DNA of 64,000 bases from Pseudoalteromonas denitrificans DSM 6059 (GTDB lineage: Bacteria > Pseudomonadota > Gammaproteobacteria > Enterobacterales > Alteromonadaceae): assembly GCF_900112265.1 (NCBI RefSeq), contig NZ_FOLO01000001.1, positions 269,963-333,962 of the forward strand, read 5' to 3'. Position 1 is the first letter of the stretch, and each line of letters starts with the position of its first letter. The position numbers and the translations under genes are program-made. Below, piece after piece: positions 38,035-46,182 of this stretch. The notes below the pieces were generated by a model, which saw nothing but the letters and a program-made list of their open reading frames with translations, did no database searches and had not been told where the DNA came from.

Positions 38035-39682
38035 TGCGTTTTTGATATTTTTTTTCACCCGCTATCCAGGTTTCTAAAACTTGCGTTTTATATATCTGTG
38101 ACACTGGTGCTTTAAATATATCTTGATCAACTAAGATGAAATCGGCCCATTTTCCGCGCTCTAAAGAGCCAATTTTAAACTCTTGATGGGCTGCATATGC
38201 GCCATCTAAAGTGAAAGCTTTAAACGCCTGTTTTCGGGATAATGCTTGTTCGTAAAACCATCCTTTTTCAGGTTGTTGGTTTTGATCCATTCTTGATACT
38301 GCTGAATAAAATCCATGAAATACATTGGCAAGCTCTACTGGAAAATCAGAACCTGCGGCTAAATGTGAACCTTGTTTAATAAAGGTTTGCCAAGCATAAG
38401 CGCCTACAAGACGTTTATCATCTAACCTTATTGGTGCCATATGCATATCTGAAGTGGCATGCACAGGCTGCATTGATGGAATAATATTTAGTTTTTTAAA
38501 GCGGGGAATATCATCGATATGAACAATTTGAGCATGCTCAATTCTATTGCGTAGCAATCGACCACCGGTTTTTTTAAATACACTTTCATATGCATCTAAT
38601 ACAGTTTTATTAGCGCGATCACCTATTGCATGCGTATTGGCGGTAAAACCGTGTTTAAAACTTTGAGTATATAATTTTTCAAGCTGATTTTGTGATTCAA
38701 GCATAAGTCCTTTATGTTGCGGTCTGTCTGCATAATCTTCTAAAAGCGCAGCTCCTCGACTACCTAAGGCTCCGTCAGCATAAACCTTAATACTACGAAT
38801 AGATAAAAAATCATTTTGTTCTTGGTAAGTTCCGGCGTTAAGCATTTTTTCTAAACTTGGGTCACTTGCAGATAACATGGCATAAATTCTAAAAGGTAAT
38901 GATTTATTTTTTGATCTTTGTTTATAAACTTGCCATGTTGTTAAGTCTATTCCTGCATCGTGAACTGAGGTAATGCCTAAAGATAACAAGTGTTCTCCGG
39001 CTAAGTTTAACGCATGGTTAATTTCATTTTTAGTTGATTTTGGAATGTGTTCATTAATTAAGTTTTCAGCTTTATCAATGAATACGCCACTGGGGTTATT
39101 ATTATCTAAACGCATGATCTCACCGCCATTAGGAGCGAGTGTTGAAGATGATATACTCGCAAGTGACATGGCTTTAGTATTTGCCCATATAGCATGGCCA
39201 TCAACTCGGGTTAAAACCACAGGCATATCTTTAATATATATATCTAAATCACTTGCAGTAGGAAATTGCTGAACAGGCCAGTTTTCTTGATCCCAACCTC
39301 GACCAATAATCCAACCAGTCTTGTCTTTAGCAAAAACTTTAAGCTTTTCTCCTATTTCTTGTTTTGATTTGGTATTACGTAAATCTAGTCGAGATAAGTT
39401 TTGACCTAAGCCAATAACATGGCCATGCGCATCTATGAGTCCTGGTAGGAGGTATTTATTGTTCCCATTAATTTTATGTGCTTTAGGGTAGTTTTTTAAA
39501 AGTGATTTATCACCTGTTTTAACAATTTTTCCATCTTTAAATACGAGAGTTGAAAATTGCTTAAGATTTCCTGTTCGTTCAAGTGTGTAGCCCGTAACAT
39601 TATGAATAAGCGTAAATTTAGCAGAAACAACCGGTGGTATTATTAAAGTTAAACAGAAAATGATCTTTATGGATAAATGCAT
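38024..39682 (-). CDS. YtcJ-like amidohydrolase, secreted
   Basis: The 552-residue protein belongs to the amidohydrolase-3 group with a signal peptide (IIFCLTLIIPPVVSAKF). Metal-binding landmarks are GLIDAHGHVIGLG near the N-terminus, the middle SIKVYADGALGSRGA, HAIGDRANKTVL, RIEHAQIVHIDD and AAGSDFPVE. Together these are the standard TIM-barrel metal site. Such proteins hydrolyse imides or amides; the substrate is unknown. It probably works in the periplasm. No partner gene is obvious. Confidence 0.88.
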   Translation of the reverse strand: MHLSIKIIFCLTLIIPPVVSAKFTLIHNVTGYTLERTGNLKQFSTLVFKDGKIVKTGDKSLLKNYPKAHKINGNNKYLLPGLIDAHGHVIGLGQNLSRLDLRNTKSKQEIGEKLKVFAKDKTGWIIGRGWDQENWPVQQFPTASDLDIYIKDMPVVLTRVDGHAIWANTKAMSLASISSSTLAPNGGEIMRLDNNNPSGVFIDKAENLINEHIPKSTKNEINHALNLAGEHLLSLGITSVHDAGIDLTTWQVYKQRSKNKSLPFRIYAMLSASDPSLEKMLNAGTYQEQNDFLSIRSIKVYADGALGSRGAALLEDYADRPQHKGLMLESQNQLEKLYTQSFKHGFTANTHAIGDRANKTVLDAYESVFKKTGGRLLRNRIEHAQIVHIDDIPRFKKLNIIPSMQPVHATSDMHMAPIRLDDKRLVGAYAWQTFIKQGSHLAAGSDFPVELANVFHGFYSAVSRMDQNQQPEKGWFYEQALSRKQAFKAFTLDGAYAAHQEFKIGSLERGKWADFILVDQDIFKAPVSQIYKTQVLETWIAGEKKYQKRISN

Positions 39683-39755
39683 ATGAATTTTTTTGTTAGC
39701 TATTTATTAAATAACTTTATTATTTATAGGAACAATTTGAAAGGTATTTCTAATT

Positions 39756-40688
39756 TTAAATAACTTCGTAAAAAAAACCTTTTGCATCAATGTAACCTGT
39801 TGAGCTATCTGCTATTTCAGATAGTGGTAATTTAGCCGGACCTACAGGTTCAGCTAAAATATAATGAAGACCATCTATCGTCGTAAATTTATCAGATTTG
39901 AGGGTTGGTAATTGAAACCCAATCAATGCATGTTTTGGTAAATAAATAAGTGACACGCTAAGCCTAGGGTATATTTTTTTAATAATAGCGGCCATCAGTG
40001 TCATTTTACTATCACAATCACCAATATTCTGTGCAATCACTTTAATTGGTGGGTAATAGCCCGTGCCACTAGACTCAGTTCTACTTTCTAGCGTGGAATA
40101 AGGTATTGACTGTATCCAGGATAGTACAAAATTAATTAATATTCTGGGTTTTTTTACAGATATGGAGTCTCTGATAGCTTGAGTAATAGGCTGTAAGTAA
40201 TCAACGCCTTCTTTAACAAACTTAAGATGATTAGGCTTTACTTTTGTGCCACCCCAAGGGCTGTAAAATTGAATGTAATGATGTTGTTCTAGAAATTCGA
40301 AATATGAATTTTGTTCTAAACGTGTTAATTCTTGCTCAACATTTTCCAGCAATTTTTCGTTTTTACTTTTAATAACATAACTTAGCTGTGAAAATTGTTG
40401 CTTAAATTGTACTCTCACTTTTCGAGGGTTATAGGTGCTAACTTGTTCTAATAAGGTTTTGTAAATATAGTTCATTGCCTTATTTTTATCATAACGTTTA
40501 AAGCGTCGATATCTATTGTTTATTAATTTTTTTGGTAAGGTAAAGCTGAGTGTTTGCATTTTATGCTCATGATCTTGCCAAGCATAGTCAAATTGAATGC
40601 TATCTTTTAAGTTTGTTTTTTGTAAGGTTTTGGCTTGTACTTGCAGTATTATTAATTCAAAGAACAAAAATAAAATAATCAGACGCAT
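39756..40688 (-). CDS. Secreted transglutaminase-like protein, unknown
   Basis: I do not recognise the full protein. It has 310 residues, a signal peptide (IILFLFFELIILQVQA) and a region that looks like a papain/transglutaminase-type cysteine site: a candidate Cys in IGDCDSKMTLMAAI, His in YLPKHALIGFQLP and an acid in YILAEPVGPAKLP. The first half (FDYAWQDHEHKMQTLSFTLP, then long Lys/Arg-rich helices) has no known match to me. It is a single gene 118 bp downstream of the GAF-HD-GYP gene, with a heptanucleotide repeat in that gap. Confidence 0.6.
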   Translation of the reverse strand: MRLIILFLFFELIILQVQAKTLQKTNLKDSIQFDYAWQDHEHKMQTLSFTLPKKLINNRYRRFKRYDKNKAMNYIYKTLLEQVSTYNPRKVRVQFKQQFSQLSYVIKSKNEKLLENVEQELTRLEQNSYFEFLEQHHYIQFYSPWGGTKVKPNHLKFVKEGVDYLQPITQAIRDSISVKKPRILINFVLSWIQSIPYSTLESRTESSGTGYYPPIKVIAQNIGDCDSKMTLMAAIIKKIYPRLSVSLIYLPKHALIGFQLPTLKSDKFTTIDGLHYILAEPVGPAKLPLSEIADSSTGYIDAKGFFYEVI

Positions 40689-40740
40689 ATAGTTTTCCTT
40701 TATTCCTTATAAAACTAGTATACATCTGTAAGTGTTGAAT

Positions 40741-40789
40741 TATTAATTATTAATTATTAATTATTAATTATTAATTTTTAATTTTTAAT
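40741..40789. repeat. Heptanucleotide tandem repeat
   Basis: Five perfect copies of TATTAAT (40741-40775) followed by two of TTTTAAT (40776-40789) and a partial copy. It starts 52 bp before the start of the transglutaminase-like gene (minus strand) and so may lie in its promoter or leader. Short tandem repeats of this sort can change copy number by slippage. Confidence 0.85.
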
Positions 40790-40806
40790 TTTTATGATAT
40801 TTATCA

Positions 40807-42387
40807 TTATATTAATGATGTAAATCCTGGGATATTTGATTCATCAACAGCATCAATTTGAGTGTCTGTCATAAATTTATTGGCATATTCCACATAAACT
40901 TTCTCATGAATAAAAACATTGAATAAATCGTTATCTATATGTTTATCTAATGACATAAAACCCATTATTTTGATACATTCACTCAGTTTTTTTGCTTTTT
41001 TATAAGGTCTGTCACCTGCTGAAAGAGCTTCAAAAATATCAGCTATTGCCATCATTCTGGCCGGGAGTGACATTTGCTCTTTGGTTAACCCTCTAGGATA
41101 ACCTGTACCATCCATTTTTTCATGGTGGCCTCCAGCATACTCAGGCACATTTTGTAAATGTTTTGGAAAAGGAAGAGACTCTAACAAAAGAATTGTAATA
41201 TCAATATGGTGATTAATTATATTTCTTTCTTCGTCACTTAATGTGCCTTTTTGTATTTGTAAATAACTCATTTCAGTTTCATTAAGTACAGGTTCTAATT
41301 GCCCATTCATTTCAATATTATATTTTTTTGCTATGTGAGCTACTCGCTCAACATCTGGTTGAGGTAGGTATTCACCACCAATATTAATATGCTTAATAAA
41401 TTGACGGTCTTCAACTAATTGTTGTTGTTTATCTTTTATAGCATCTTTTTTTTCAGGAAATTTTAATTCTTCTATTTCAAATTGTTTTTTGACTATTTCA
41501 AACTTTGCATCAACAAATTCAATTCGATCAAATACGGTTTCCAACTTGGTCGATTTATCCATAACATACTCAGGCGTTGCGATTTTTCCACAGTCGTGTA
41601 ACCACCCTGCGACACTTAAAGTATGTTTTTCATCCGCGTTTAAGGTAAAGTCAGCTAATGGCCCTAAATTTATATTATTTACGGCATCGGCCAACATTAA
41701 AGTGAGCTCTGGAACCCTGCGGCAATGTCCTCCGGTATAAGGGGATTTTTCATCAATGGCTCTAGCAATTAATTTTGCAAGAGATTGAAATAGAATCTCC
41801 ATGTCAGTGATCAGCTGCTTATTCGTTAAGGCGACAGCGGCCAACGAAGATAAAGATAAAACGAGATCTGTTTTTTGTTGACTAAATGGTACAACTTTAC
41901 TTTTATCTTGTGCATTGATCAGTTGTAAAACACCATTAATATCACCTTCATGATTCTCTAATGGGACTGTTAATACTGATTGTGTTCTGTAACCTGTTTT
42001 TTGATCCATAGCGCGAGCTGCACTGGTATTGTGTTCTTTAACTTGATAAGCATCTTCAATATTTATTGTTTCATGGTTTGCTGCAGCAAGAGCAACTAAA
42101 GCATCTTTATTGGCTTCACCGTCAATTAAGATAGGAATGCAATCAAAGTTAATAGGTGTATCTGATGTTCCTCCCATATGAAGTTTAAGAGAATCATTAA
42201 CTAAAGTTTCAAACTTGAGAGCATGGTTATTCGTCACTGAATAAATTGTACCGCCGTCGGCATGGGTGAGTGCTTTAGCACTCATTAGGATATCTTCTAA
42301 AAGTTTTGTGGTATTTTTTTCAGTTGATAGGCGGTAGCTAAGAGCCAATAGTTGTTTGAGTGCATCGGCATTGTTTAGTTCAGACAT
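40807..42387 (-). CDS. GAF / HD-GYP protein (c-di-GMP phosphodiesterase family)
   Basis: The 526-residue protein has an N-terminal GAF domain (about 20-190: TKLLEDILMSAKALTHADGG to LSLSSLAAVALTNKQ) and a C-terminal HD-GYP domain (HDCGK in LHDCGKIATPE, and HHEKMDGTGYPRG later). The two halves of the HD-GYP domain are separated by an insertion of about 100 residues, rich in Glu and Lys. The lysine in HDxGK is present here, unlike in the protein at 3236. No membrane segment; input probably is a small ligand bound by GAF. A metallo-beta-lactamase-fold gene starts just upstream on the same strand, 53 bp away. Confidence 0.9.
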   Translation of the reverse strand: MSELNNADALKQLLALSYRLSTEKNTTKLLEDILMSAKALTHADGGTIYSVTNNHALKFETLVNDSLKLHMGGTSDTPINFDCIPILIDGEANKDALVALAAANHETINIEDAYQVKEHNTSAARAMDQKTGYRTQSVLTVPLENHEGDINGVLQLINAQDKSKVVPFSQQKTDLVLSLSSLAAVALTNKQLITDMEILFQSLAKLIARAIDEKSPYTGGHCRRVPELTLMLADAVNNINLGPLADFTLNADEKHTLSVAGWLHDCGKIATPEYVMDKSTKLETVFDRIEFVDAKFEIVKKQFEIEELKFPEKKDAIKDKQQQLVEDRQFIKHINIGGEYLPQPDVERVAHIAKKYNIEMNGQLEPVLNETEMSYLQIQKGTLSDEERNIINHHIDITILLLESLPFPKHLQNVPEYAGGHHEKMDGTGYPRGLTKEQMSLPARMMAIADIFEALSAGDRPYKKAKKLSECIKIMGFMSLDKHIDNDLFNVFIHEKVYVEYANKFMTDTQIDAVDESNIPGFTSLI

Positions 42388-42440
42388 AAGCCTATACTCT
42401 TAATAAATTGATTTAAATAAAATTAAGGAATGAAATTGCA

Positions 42441-43259
42441 TTATATTTCATGCGTCACTCCCTCCTGAGATGCAATAATTTGTAAGTTATTCAATTGTAT
42501 TTTGTTGATGATCTTATCTAACGCTTCATCGGTTCGTTCGGGTGCATGACTATATAAAGCGAGCTTATTGATCTTGGCAGCAAGGGCTAATTCAATTGCT
42601 TGATCAATTGATGAGTGGCCCCAACCTAGCTTTAAAGGCATCTCTGAATCTGTGTATTGTGCATCATGTATTAAAAAGTCAACATCACTTAAAAACTCAA
42701 CCCAGGCAGAGAAACTGGTATTTAAATTGTCACTTGAATAAATTTCGTTATCGGTAACATAAGCAACTACTTTATTTTTATATTGTATCTTGTAGGCTAA
42801 ACCATCATTAGGGTGGTTTATTTTAATTGATGAAATATTAAAACCATTAATTGGCATATTTTTGAATTCATTTTTTAGTGGAATAATGTTGATTTTGGCG
42901 GCTAAACTTTTTGCAGGTACTGGAAATGTGCTCATATCCATTTGTTCTAAAATGGCTTGGTGTTGAACTGGGTTTGTTGGTGCACTATAGATGTTGATTT
43001 TTCTATCTTTTTGATATGCAGGAATAAAAAATGGAAACCCTTGAATGTGATCCCAATGATTATGACTTAATAAAATAGTGACGGGATCATTATTCGATGC
43101 CAATTTCTCCCCTACAAGCTTTAAACCCGTACCGGCATCAATTATAAGTTTATGACCTTCGGCTTCAAGTAAAATACATGCGGTATTGCCACCGTATTTA
43201 ACCGTGTTTTTCCCTGGGGTTGGTATTGAACCTCGGGTGCCATAAAAGGTTAATTTCAC
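42441..43259 (-). CDS. Metallo-beta-lactamase-fold hydrolase
   Basis: The 272-residue protein has the di-metal motif LLSHNHWDHIQGFP (HxHxDH), a middle Asp in LIHDAQYTD, and a GWGHSSIDQAIELA segment typical of phosphodiesterase-like MBL proteins. It has no signal peptide and probably acts in the cytoplasm. It is 53 bp upstream of the GAF-HD-GYP gene on the same strand, so both may form an operon. An enzyme that cleaves a cyclic nucleotide is a sensible guess, but the substrate cannot be told. Confidence 0.85.
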   Translation of the reverse strand: MKLTFYGTRGSIPTPGKNTVKYGGNTACILLEAEGHKLIIDAGTGLKLVGEKLASNNDPVTILLSHNHWDHIQGFPFFIPAYQKDRKINIYSAPTNPVQHQAILEQMDMSTFPVPAKSLAAKINIIPLKNEFKNMPINGFNISSIKINHPNDGLAYKIQYKNKVVAYVTDNEIYSSDNLNTSFSAWVEFLSDVDFLIHDAQYTDSEMPLKLGWGHSSIDQAIELALAAKINKLALYSHAPERTDEALDKIINKIQLNNLQIIASQEGVTHEI

Positions 43260-43285
43260 GTATTTTACTCGCTAAAATTTATTTT

Positions 43286-43313
43286 AAAAAAGGAAGTAAA
43301 TGCTTTCTTTTTT
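43286..43313 (-). terminator. Terminator of the 2-hydroxyacid dehydrogenase
   Basis: Imperfect hairpin AAAAAAGGAAG (43286-43296) / CTTTCTTTTTT (43303-43313) with a TAAATG loop, read on the minus strand downstream of the stop at 43399. One mismatch in the stem and a T-rich 3' side. Confidence 0.5.
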
Positions 43314-43398
43314 ATAGTGGTAAAAGTCTTACTTGTCCATTAATCCTTTGATATATTTAATGTGATAACTATAAAAATAAACCTCAATAAATAATGCT

Positions 43399-44370
43399 TT
43401 ATTCAACGCGATTGCGGTTTTCATCATTATAAAAAGCTTTAATATTTAAACTAATTTCATTAACTAATCGATTAATCGACTCCTTTGAAGCCCAAGCGAT
43501 ATGTGGCGTGATAATTAAGTTATTGCCTGAGTATCGTATTAGAGGGTTATCATCATCGGCTGGCTCCTTAGTTAATACATCGGTTGCAGCAGCTTGAATA
43601 GTTTTACTTTCTAGAGCGTTAACAAGGGCTTTTTCATCAACGATCCCGCCTCTGGCTGTATTGATTAACACCGCTGATGGCTTCATTAGGTTCAATTCTG
43701 TATCAGATATAAGGTTGTGTGTTTCTGCGGTTAATGGACAATGAATTGATATTATATCGGCTTGTGTAAGTGCAGAGTTAAAGTCTGTTCTACCTTCTCT
43801 GGGTTGAGAACCTTTTCTTTCACAAATGAGCACATGCATGCCAAATGCTTGTGCTATGTCTGCAACCCCTTTGCCTAAATCTCCATAGCCAATAATGGCC
43901 AATGTTTTATTTTGAACTTCATTCATAGAATGCTTTAAAGAGCAAAACATACTACTTTTTTGCCAAACGCCATTTTGACAATCTTGAATATATTTGTGGC
44001 TACTATTCATTAAAGTCAGTAATAACGTAAACGTATGTTGTACAACAGAGGCGGTAGAATAACCTGCCACATTTGTTACTGCTATGCCTAATTTTTTGGC
44101 CGAGATTAAATTGATATTATTAGTGCCAGTTGCAGCTATGCAAATAAGTTTAAGCTTTGGTAATTGAGCTAAATCATGATGCGCTAAATGTACTTTATTT
44201 GTGATAATAATATCGGCATTATGACAGCGTTCAAAAATTTGTGTTTTGCTGGTGGTTTCATAGAATTCAATTTGTGTCATTATTTTGGCATTTATTTTAT
44301 TTAAAACTGATAAGTCTGTATTGTTTAGAGTTGCGGCATCTAAAATGACAATATTAATTGTTGAAGGCAT
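43399..44370 (-). CDS. D-2-hydroxyacid dehydrogenase (NAD-dependent)
   Basis: The 323-residue protein belongs to the D-isomer 2-hydroxyacid dehydrogenase family (glycerate/hydroxypyruvate-type). Seen: the Rossmann motif GYGDLGKGVADIAQAFGM, the catalytic Arg in NTARGGIVDE, the Glu in TKEPADDDNPL and the His in ITPHIAWAS. The N-terminal substrate region (IIITNKVHLAHHDLAQLPKL) is intact. Substrate is uncertain; hydroxypyruvate or glyoxylate are likely. It is a single gene, divergent from zntR. Confidence 0.88.
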   Translation of the reverse strand: MPSTINIVILDAATLNNTDLSVLNKINAKIMTQIEFYETTSKTQIFERCHNADIIITNKVHLAHHDLAQLPKLKLICIAATGTNNINLISAKKLGIAVTNVAGYSTASVVQHTFTLLLTLMNSSHKYIQDCQNGVWQKSSMFCSLKHSMNEVQNKTLAIIGYGDLGKGVADIAQAFGMHVLICERKGSQPREGRTDFNSALTQADIISIHCPLTAETHNLISDTELNLMKPSAVLINTARGGIVDEKALVNALESKTIQAAATDVLTKEPADDDNPLIRYSGNNLIITPHIAWASKESINRLVNEISLNIKAFYNDENRNRVE

Positions 44371-44456
44371 GAATTCTATCTTTTTAATGATTATACATTT
44401 GTGAAGTTTACCCTTTAATTATTTTTTGTGTTGTAAATATAATATAAAATCACCTC

Positions 44457-44488
44457 TTGACCTTGGAGTTTACTCTAAGCTTTATCAT
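44457..44488 (+). promoter_or_regulatory. MerR-type promoter/operator for zntR
   Basis: -35 TTGACC (44457-44462) and -10 TATCAT (44483-44488) are 20 bp apart, longer than the usual 17 bp, as in MerR-controlled promoters. The spacer holds the dyad CTTGGAGT-TT-ACTCTAAG (44462-44479, one mismatch). It lies 32 bp before the zntR ATG, so autoregulation is likely. Confidence 0.85.
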
Positions 44489-44520
44489 GTTCGTCATTGT
44501 TAGTAAAAAAGAGAGTTATC

Positions 44521-44949
44521 ATGTATAGAATAGGTGAATTAGCAAAGCTGTTATCTGTTTCTACAGATACATTAAGGTATTATGAAAAGCATGGTTTATT
44601 AATGCCATCGGGTCGAAGTCATTCTGGTTATCGCTTATACAATGAAGCTTGTTTACAATGTATGCAGTTTATTGTCAGCGCTAAAAGTGTTGGTTTTAGC
44701 TTAAACGAAATAAAAGAATTATTATCAATTAAAGTTGATAAAAATAGTCATAGTTGTGGTGAGGTTAAGTCATTTACGTTACAAAAAAAACAGCAAGTTG
44801 AAGTCAAAATAGCTGAATTAACCCGGTTTAAAGATTCGTTACAGTTATTATCGGATGCCTGTTGTGGTGGTGATGAAGTGGCTGTTCATTGCTCAATTTT
44901 ATCTGCTTTGGAGAATATAGATGATACAGATAGTCGAATTATCCAATAA
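44521..44949 (+). CDS. zntR: MerR-family metal regulator, ZntR-like
   Basis: The 142-residue protein starts MYRIGELAKLLSVSTDTLRY and ends with the ZntR-like metal region DACCGGDEVAVHCSILSALE. A cysteine in SHSCGEVKS is also conserved in ZntR. These match zinc-type MerR sensors, which twist the elongated promoter when bound to zinc. An in-frame start at 44497 would add eight residues, but GAGAG lies just before 44521. The downstream efflux gene overlaps the last 29 bp. Metal preference (zinc or copper) cannot be settled from the sequence. Confidence 0.9.
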   Translation: MYRIGELAKLLSVSTDTLRYYEKHGLLMPSGRSHSGYRLYNEACLQCMQFIVSAKSVGFSLNEIKELLSIKVDKNSHSCGEVKSFTLQKKQQVEVKIAELTRFKDSLQLLSDACCGGDEVAVHCSILSALENIDDTDSRIIQ

Positions 44950-46009
44950 TTTTTGGCAATTATTTTTAATATCTGCACCTTGGTTATTATTAGGTTTGTT
45001 TGTTGCTGGATTGATCAAAGTTTATTTACCAAAAGATTTTTTAATTAGACATTTAGGTGAAGAAGGTTTTGTTTCTACTCTTAAAGCTGCATTAATAGGG
45101 GCACCTATGCCATTGTGTTCTTGTGGGGTAATTCCTGCGGCTTTGGGACTTAGGAGAGCGGGTGCCTCAAAAAGTGCAACTACGGCATTTTTAGTTTCAA
45201 CGCCTGAAACTGGCGTTGACTCTATTTCTGTTTCTTATGTTTTACTAGGACCTTTTATGGCTATTGTTAGACCGATTGCAGCTGTTACAAGTGCAATTGT
45301 GTCAGGATTTCTAGTGGGGCGAGATAAAGAAAAATCAACCGCCGATAATACAGTGTCACACATACAAAAAAAGTCATGCTGTAGCACTAAAGAAGAGAAA
45401 AAAATAACTGATAAATTATCTTGCTGTAGTGATACAAAGCAAACTTTAAAACCATCCAATTTTGATCGTTTAATTGAAGCTTTACGTTTTAGTTGCACTA
45501 AATTATTACAAGATACAGCAAAGTGGCTATTGATTGGATTATTTTTTGCTGCATTGATACAAACATATGTCCCTGCAGACTTTTTCACTTTGTGGGGGAA
45601 TGGCATATTTGCGATGATAGTCGTTATCTTAATTAGTATTCCTATGTATATATGTGCGACAGCTTCAACACCTATTGCAGCAGGGTTATTATTATCAGGC
45701 GTATCCCCTGGTGCTGTTTTGGTCTTTATGTTAGCGGGACCGGCCACAAATATCGCGACTTTAGGTGTAGTATTTAATGAGCTTGGTAAACGCGCAGTAA
45801 TGGCTTATTTAACCGGTGTAATAGGTGTTGCTATTTTATTTGGTCTATTAACTGATTATTTGGTTAATAGATTTTCAATTCAAGTTGCACCTATGTTGCG
45901 TGAAGAAAGTCATATTTTACCTCATTGGTTTATGCAATTTACGGCTTTATTACTGATTGTTCTGTTGGTGCGATTAGTTGTATTGAAGTTTAAAAATAAA
46001 AAAAGTTAA
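44921..46009 (+). CDS. SO_0444-type Cu/Zn efflux permease (DUF318/ArsP-like)
   Basis: The 362-residue inner-membrane protein has about eight helices in two halves. The first half carries APMPLCSCGVIPAALGLRRA, the second MYICATASTPIAAGLLLSG. A hydrophilic loop of about 60 residues between them holds two double-cysteine motifs (KKSCCSTKEEK and KLSCCSDTKQ), which could bind metal. This matches the SO_0444 group of Cu/Zn exporters. The overlap with zntR (29 bp) and the MerR-type promoter support metal export. It ends at a clear hairpin. Confidence 0.88.
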   Translation: MIQIVELSNNFWQLFLISAPWLLLGLFVAGLIKVYLPKDFLIRHLGEEGFVSTLKAALIGAPMPLCSCGVIPAALGLRRAGASKSATTAFLVSTPETGVDSISVSYVLLGPFMAIVRPIAAVTSAIVSGFLVGRDKEKSTADNTVSHIQKKSCCSTKEEKKITDKLSCCSDTKQTLKPSNFDRLIEALRFSCTKLLQDTAKWLLIGLFFAALIQTYVPADFFTLWGNGIFAMIVVILISIPMYICATASTPIAAGLLLSGVSPGAVLVFMLAGPATNIATLGVVFNELGKRAVMAYLTGVIGVAILFGLLTDYLVNRFSIQVAPMLREESHILPHWFMQFTALLLIVLLVRLVVLKFKNKKS

Positions 46010-46035
46010 TATTTAAATAACCTGTTAGCATAATA

Positions 46036-46074
46036 CAAAAAAGGTACAAGCATATATGTTTGTGCCTTTTTTTT
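46036..46074 (+). terminator. Terminator of the zntR-efflux operon
   Basis: Imperfect hairpin: AAAAAGG / CCTTTTT ends with a long T run to 46074, the middle being ACAAG-CATATATG-TTTGT-like pairing. It begins 27 bp after the efflux gene stop. Confidence 0.7.
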
Positions 46075-46089
46075 GTTAAATAATGTAAA

Positions 46090-46104
46090 TGAAAGTGATT
46101 ATCG
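46090..46104 (+). promoter_or_regulatory. Fur-like site 1 before the imelysin operon
   Basis: TGAAAGTGATTATCG matches the 15-bp Fur consensus TGATAATnATTATCA in 11 of 14 specified positions. It is 79 bp before the imelysin start. Confidence 0.6.
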
Positions 46105-46146
46105 TTATTGATCTTGTTTTTATAAGTATATAGAATGCCGTGCAAA

Positions 46147-46161
46147 TAATATTAATTATCA
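46147..46161 (+). promoter_or_regulatory. Fur-like site 2 before the imelysin operon
   Basis: TAATATTAATTATCA matches the Fur consensus in 12 of 14 specified positions, with a perfect right half. It is 22 bp before the imelysin ATG. Confidence 0.65.
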
Positions 46162-46182
46162 TTTACATTTTAAGGGAACGTA

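Noticed and set aside
40741-40789. Possible CRISPR or direct-repeat array
   Set aside because: The units are 7 bp without spacers, so this is a simple tandem repeat.
40794-40807. Short palindrome ATGATA-TT-TATCAT resembling a Fur half-site pair
   Set aside because: Spacing does not fit the 7-1-7 Fur pattern and it overlaps the stop codon of the GAF-HD-GYP gene; no gene start is placed to use it.
45235-45747. 170-codon open frame opposite the efflux permease
   Set aside because: It is the complement of the conserved SO_0444-type gene; no promoter or ribosome site seen.
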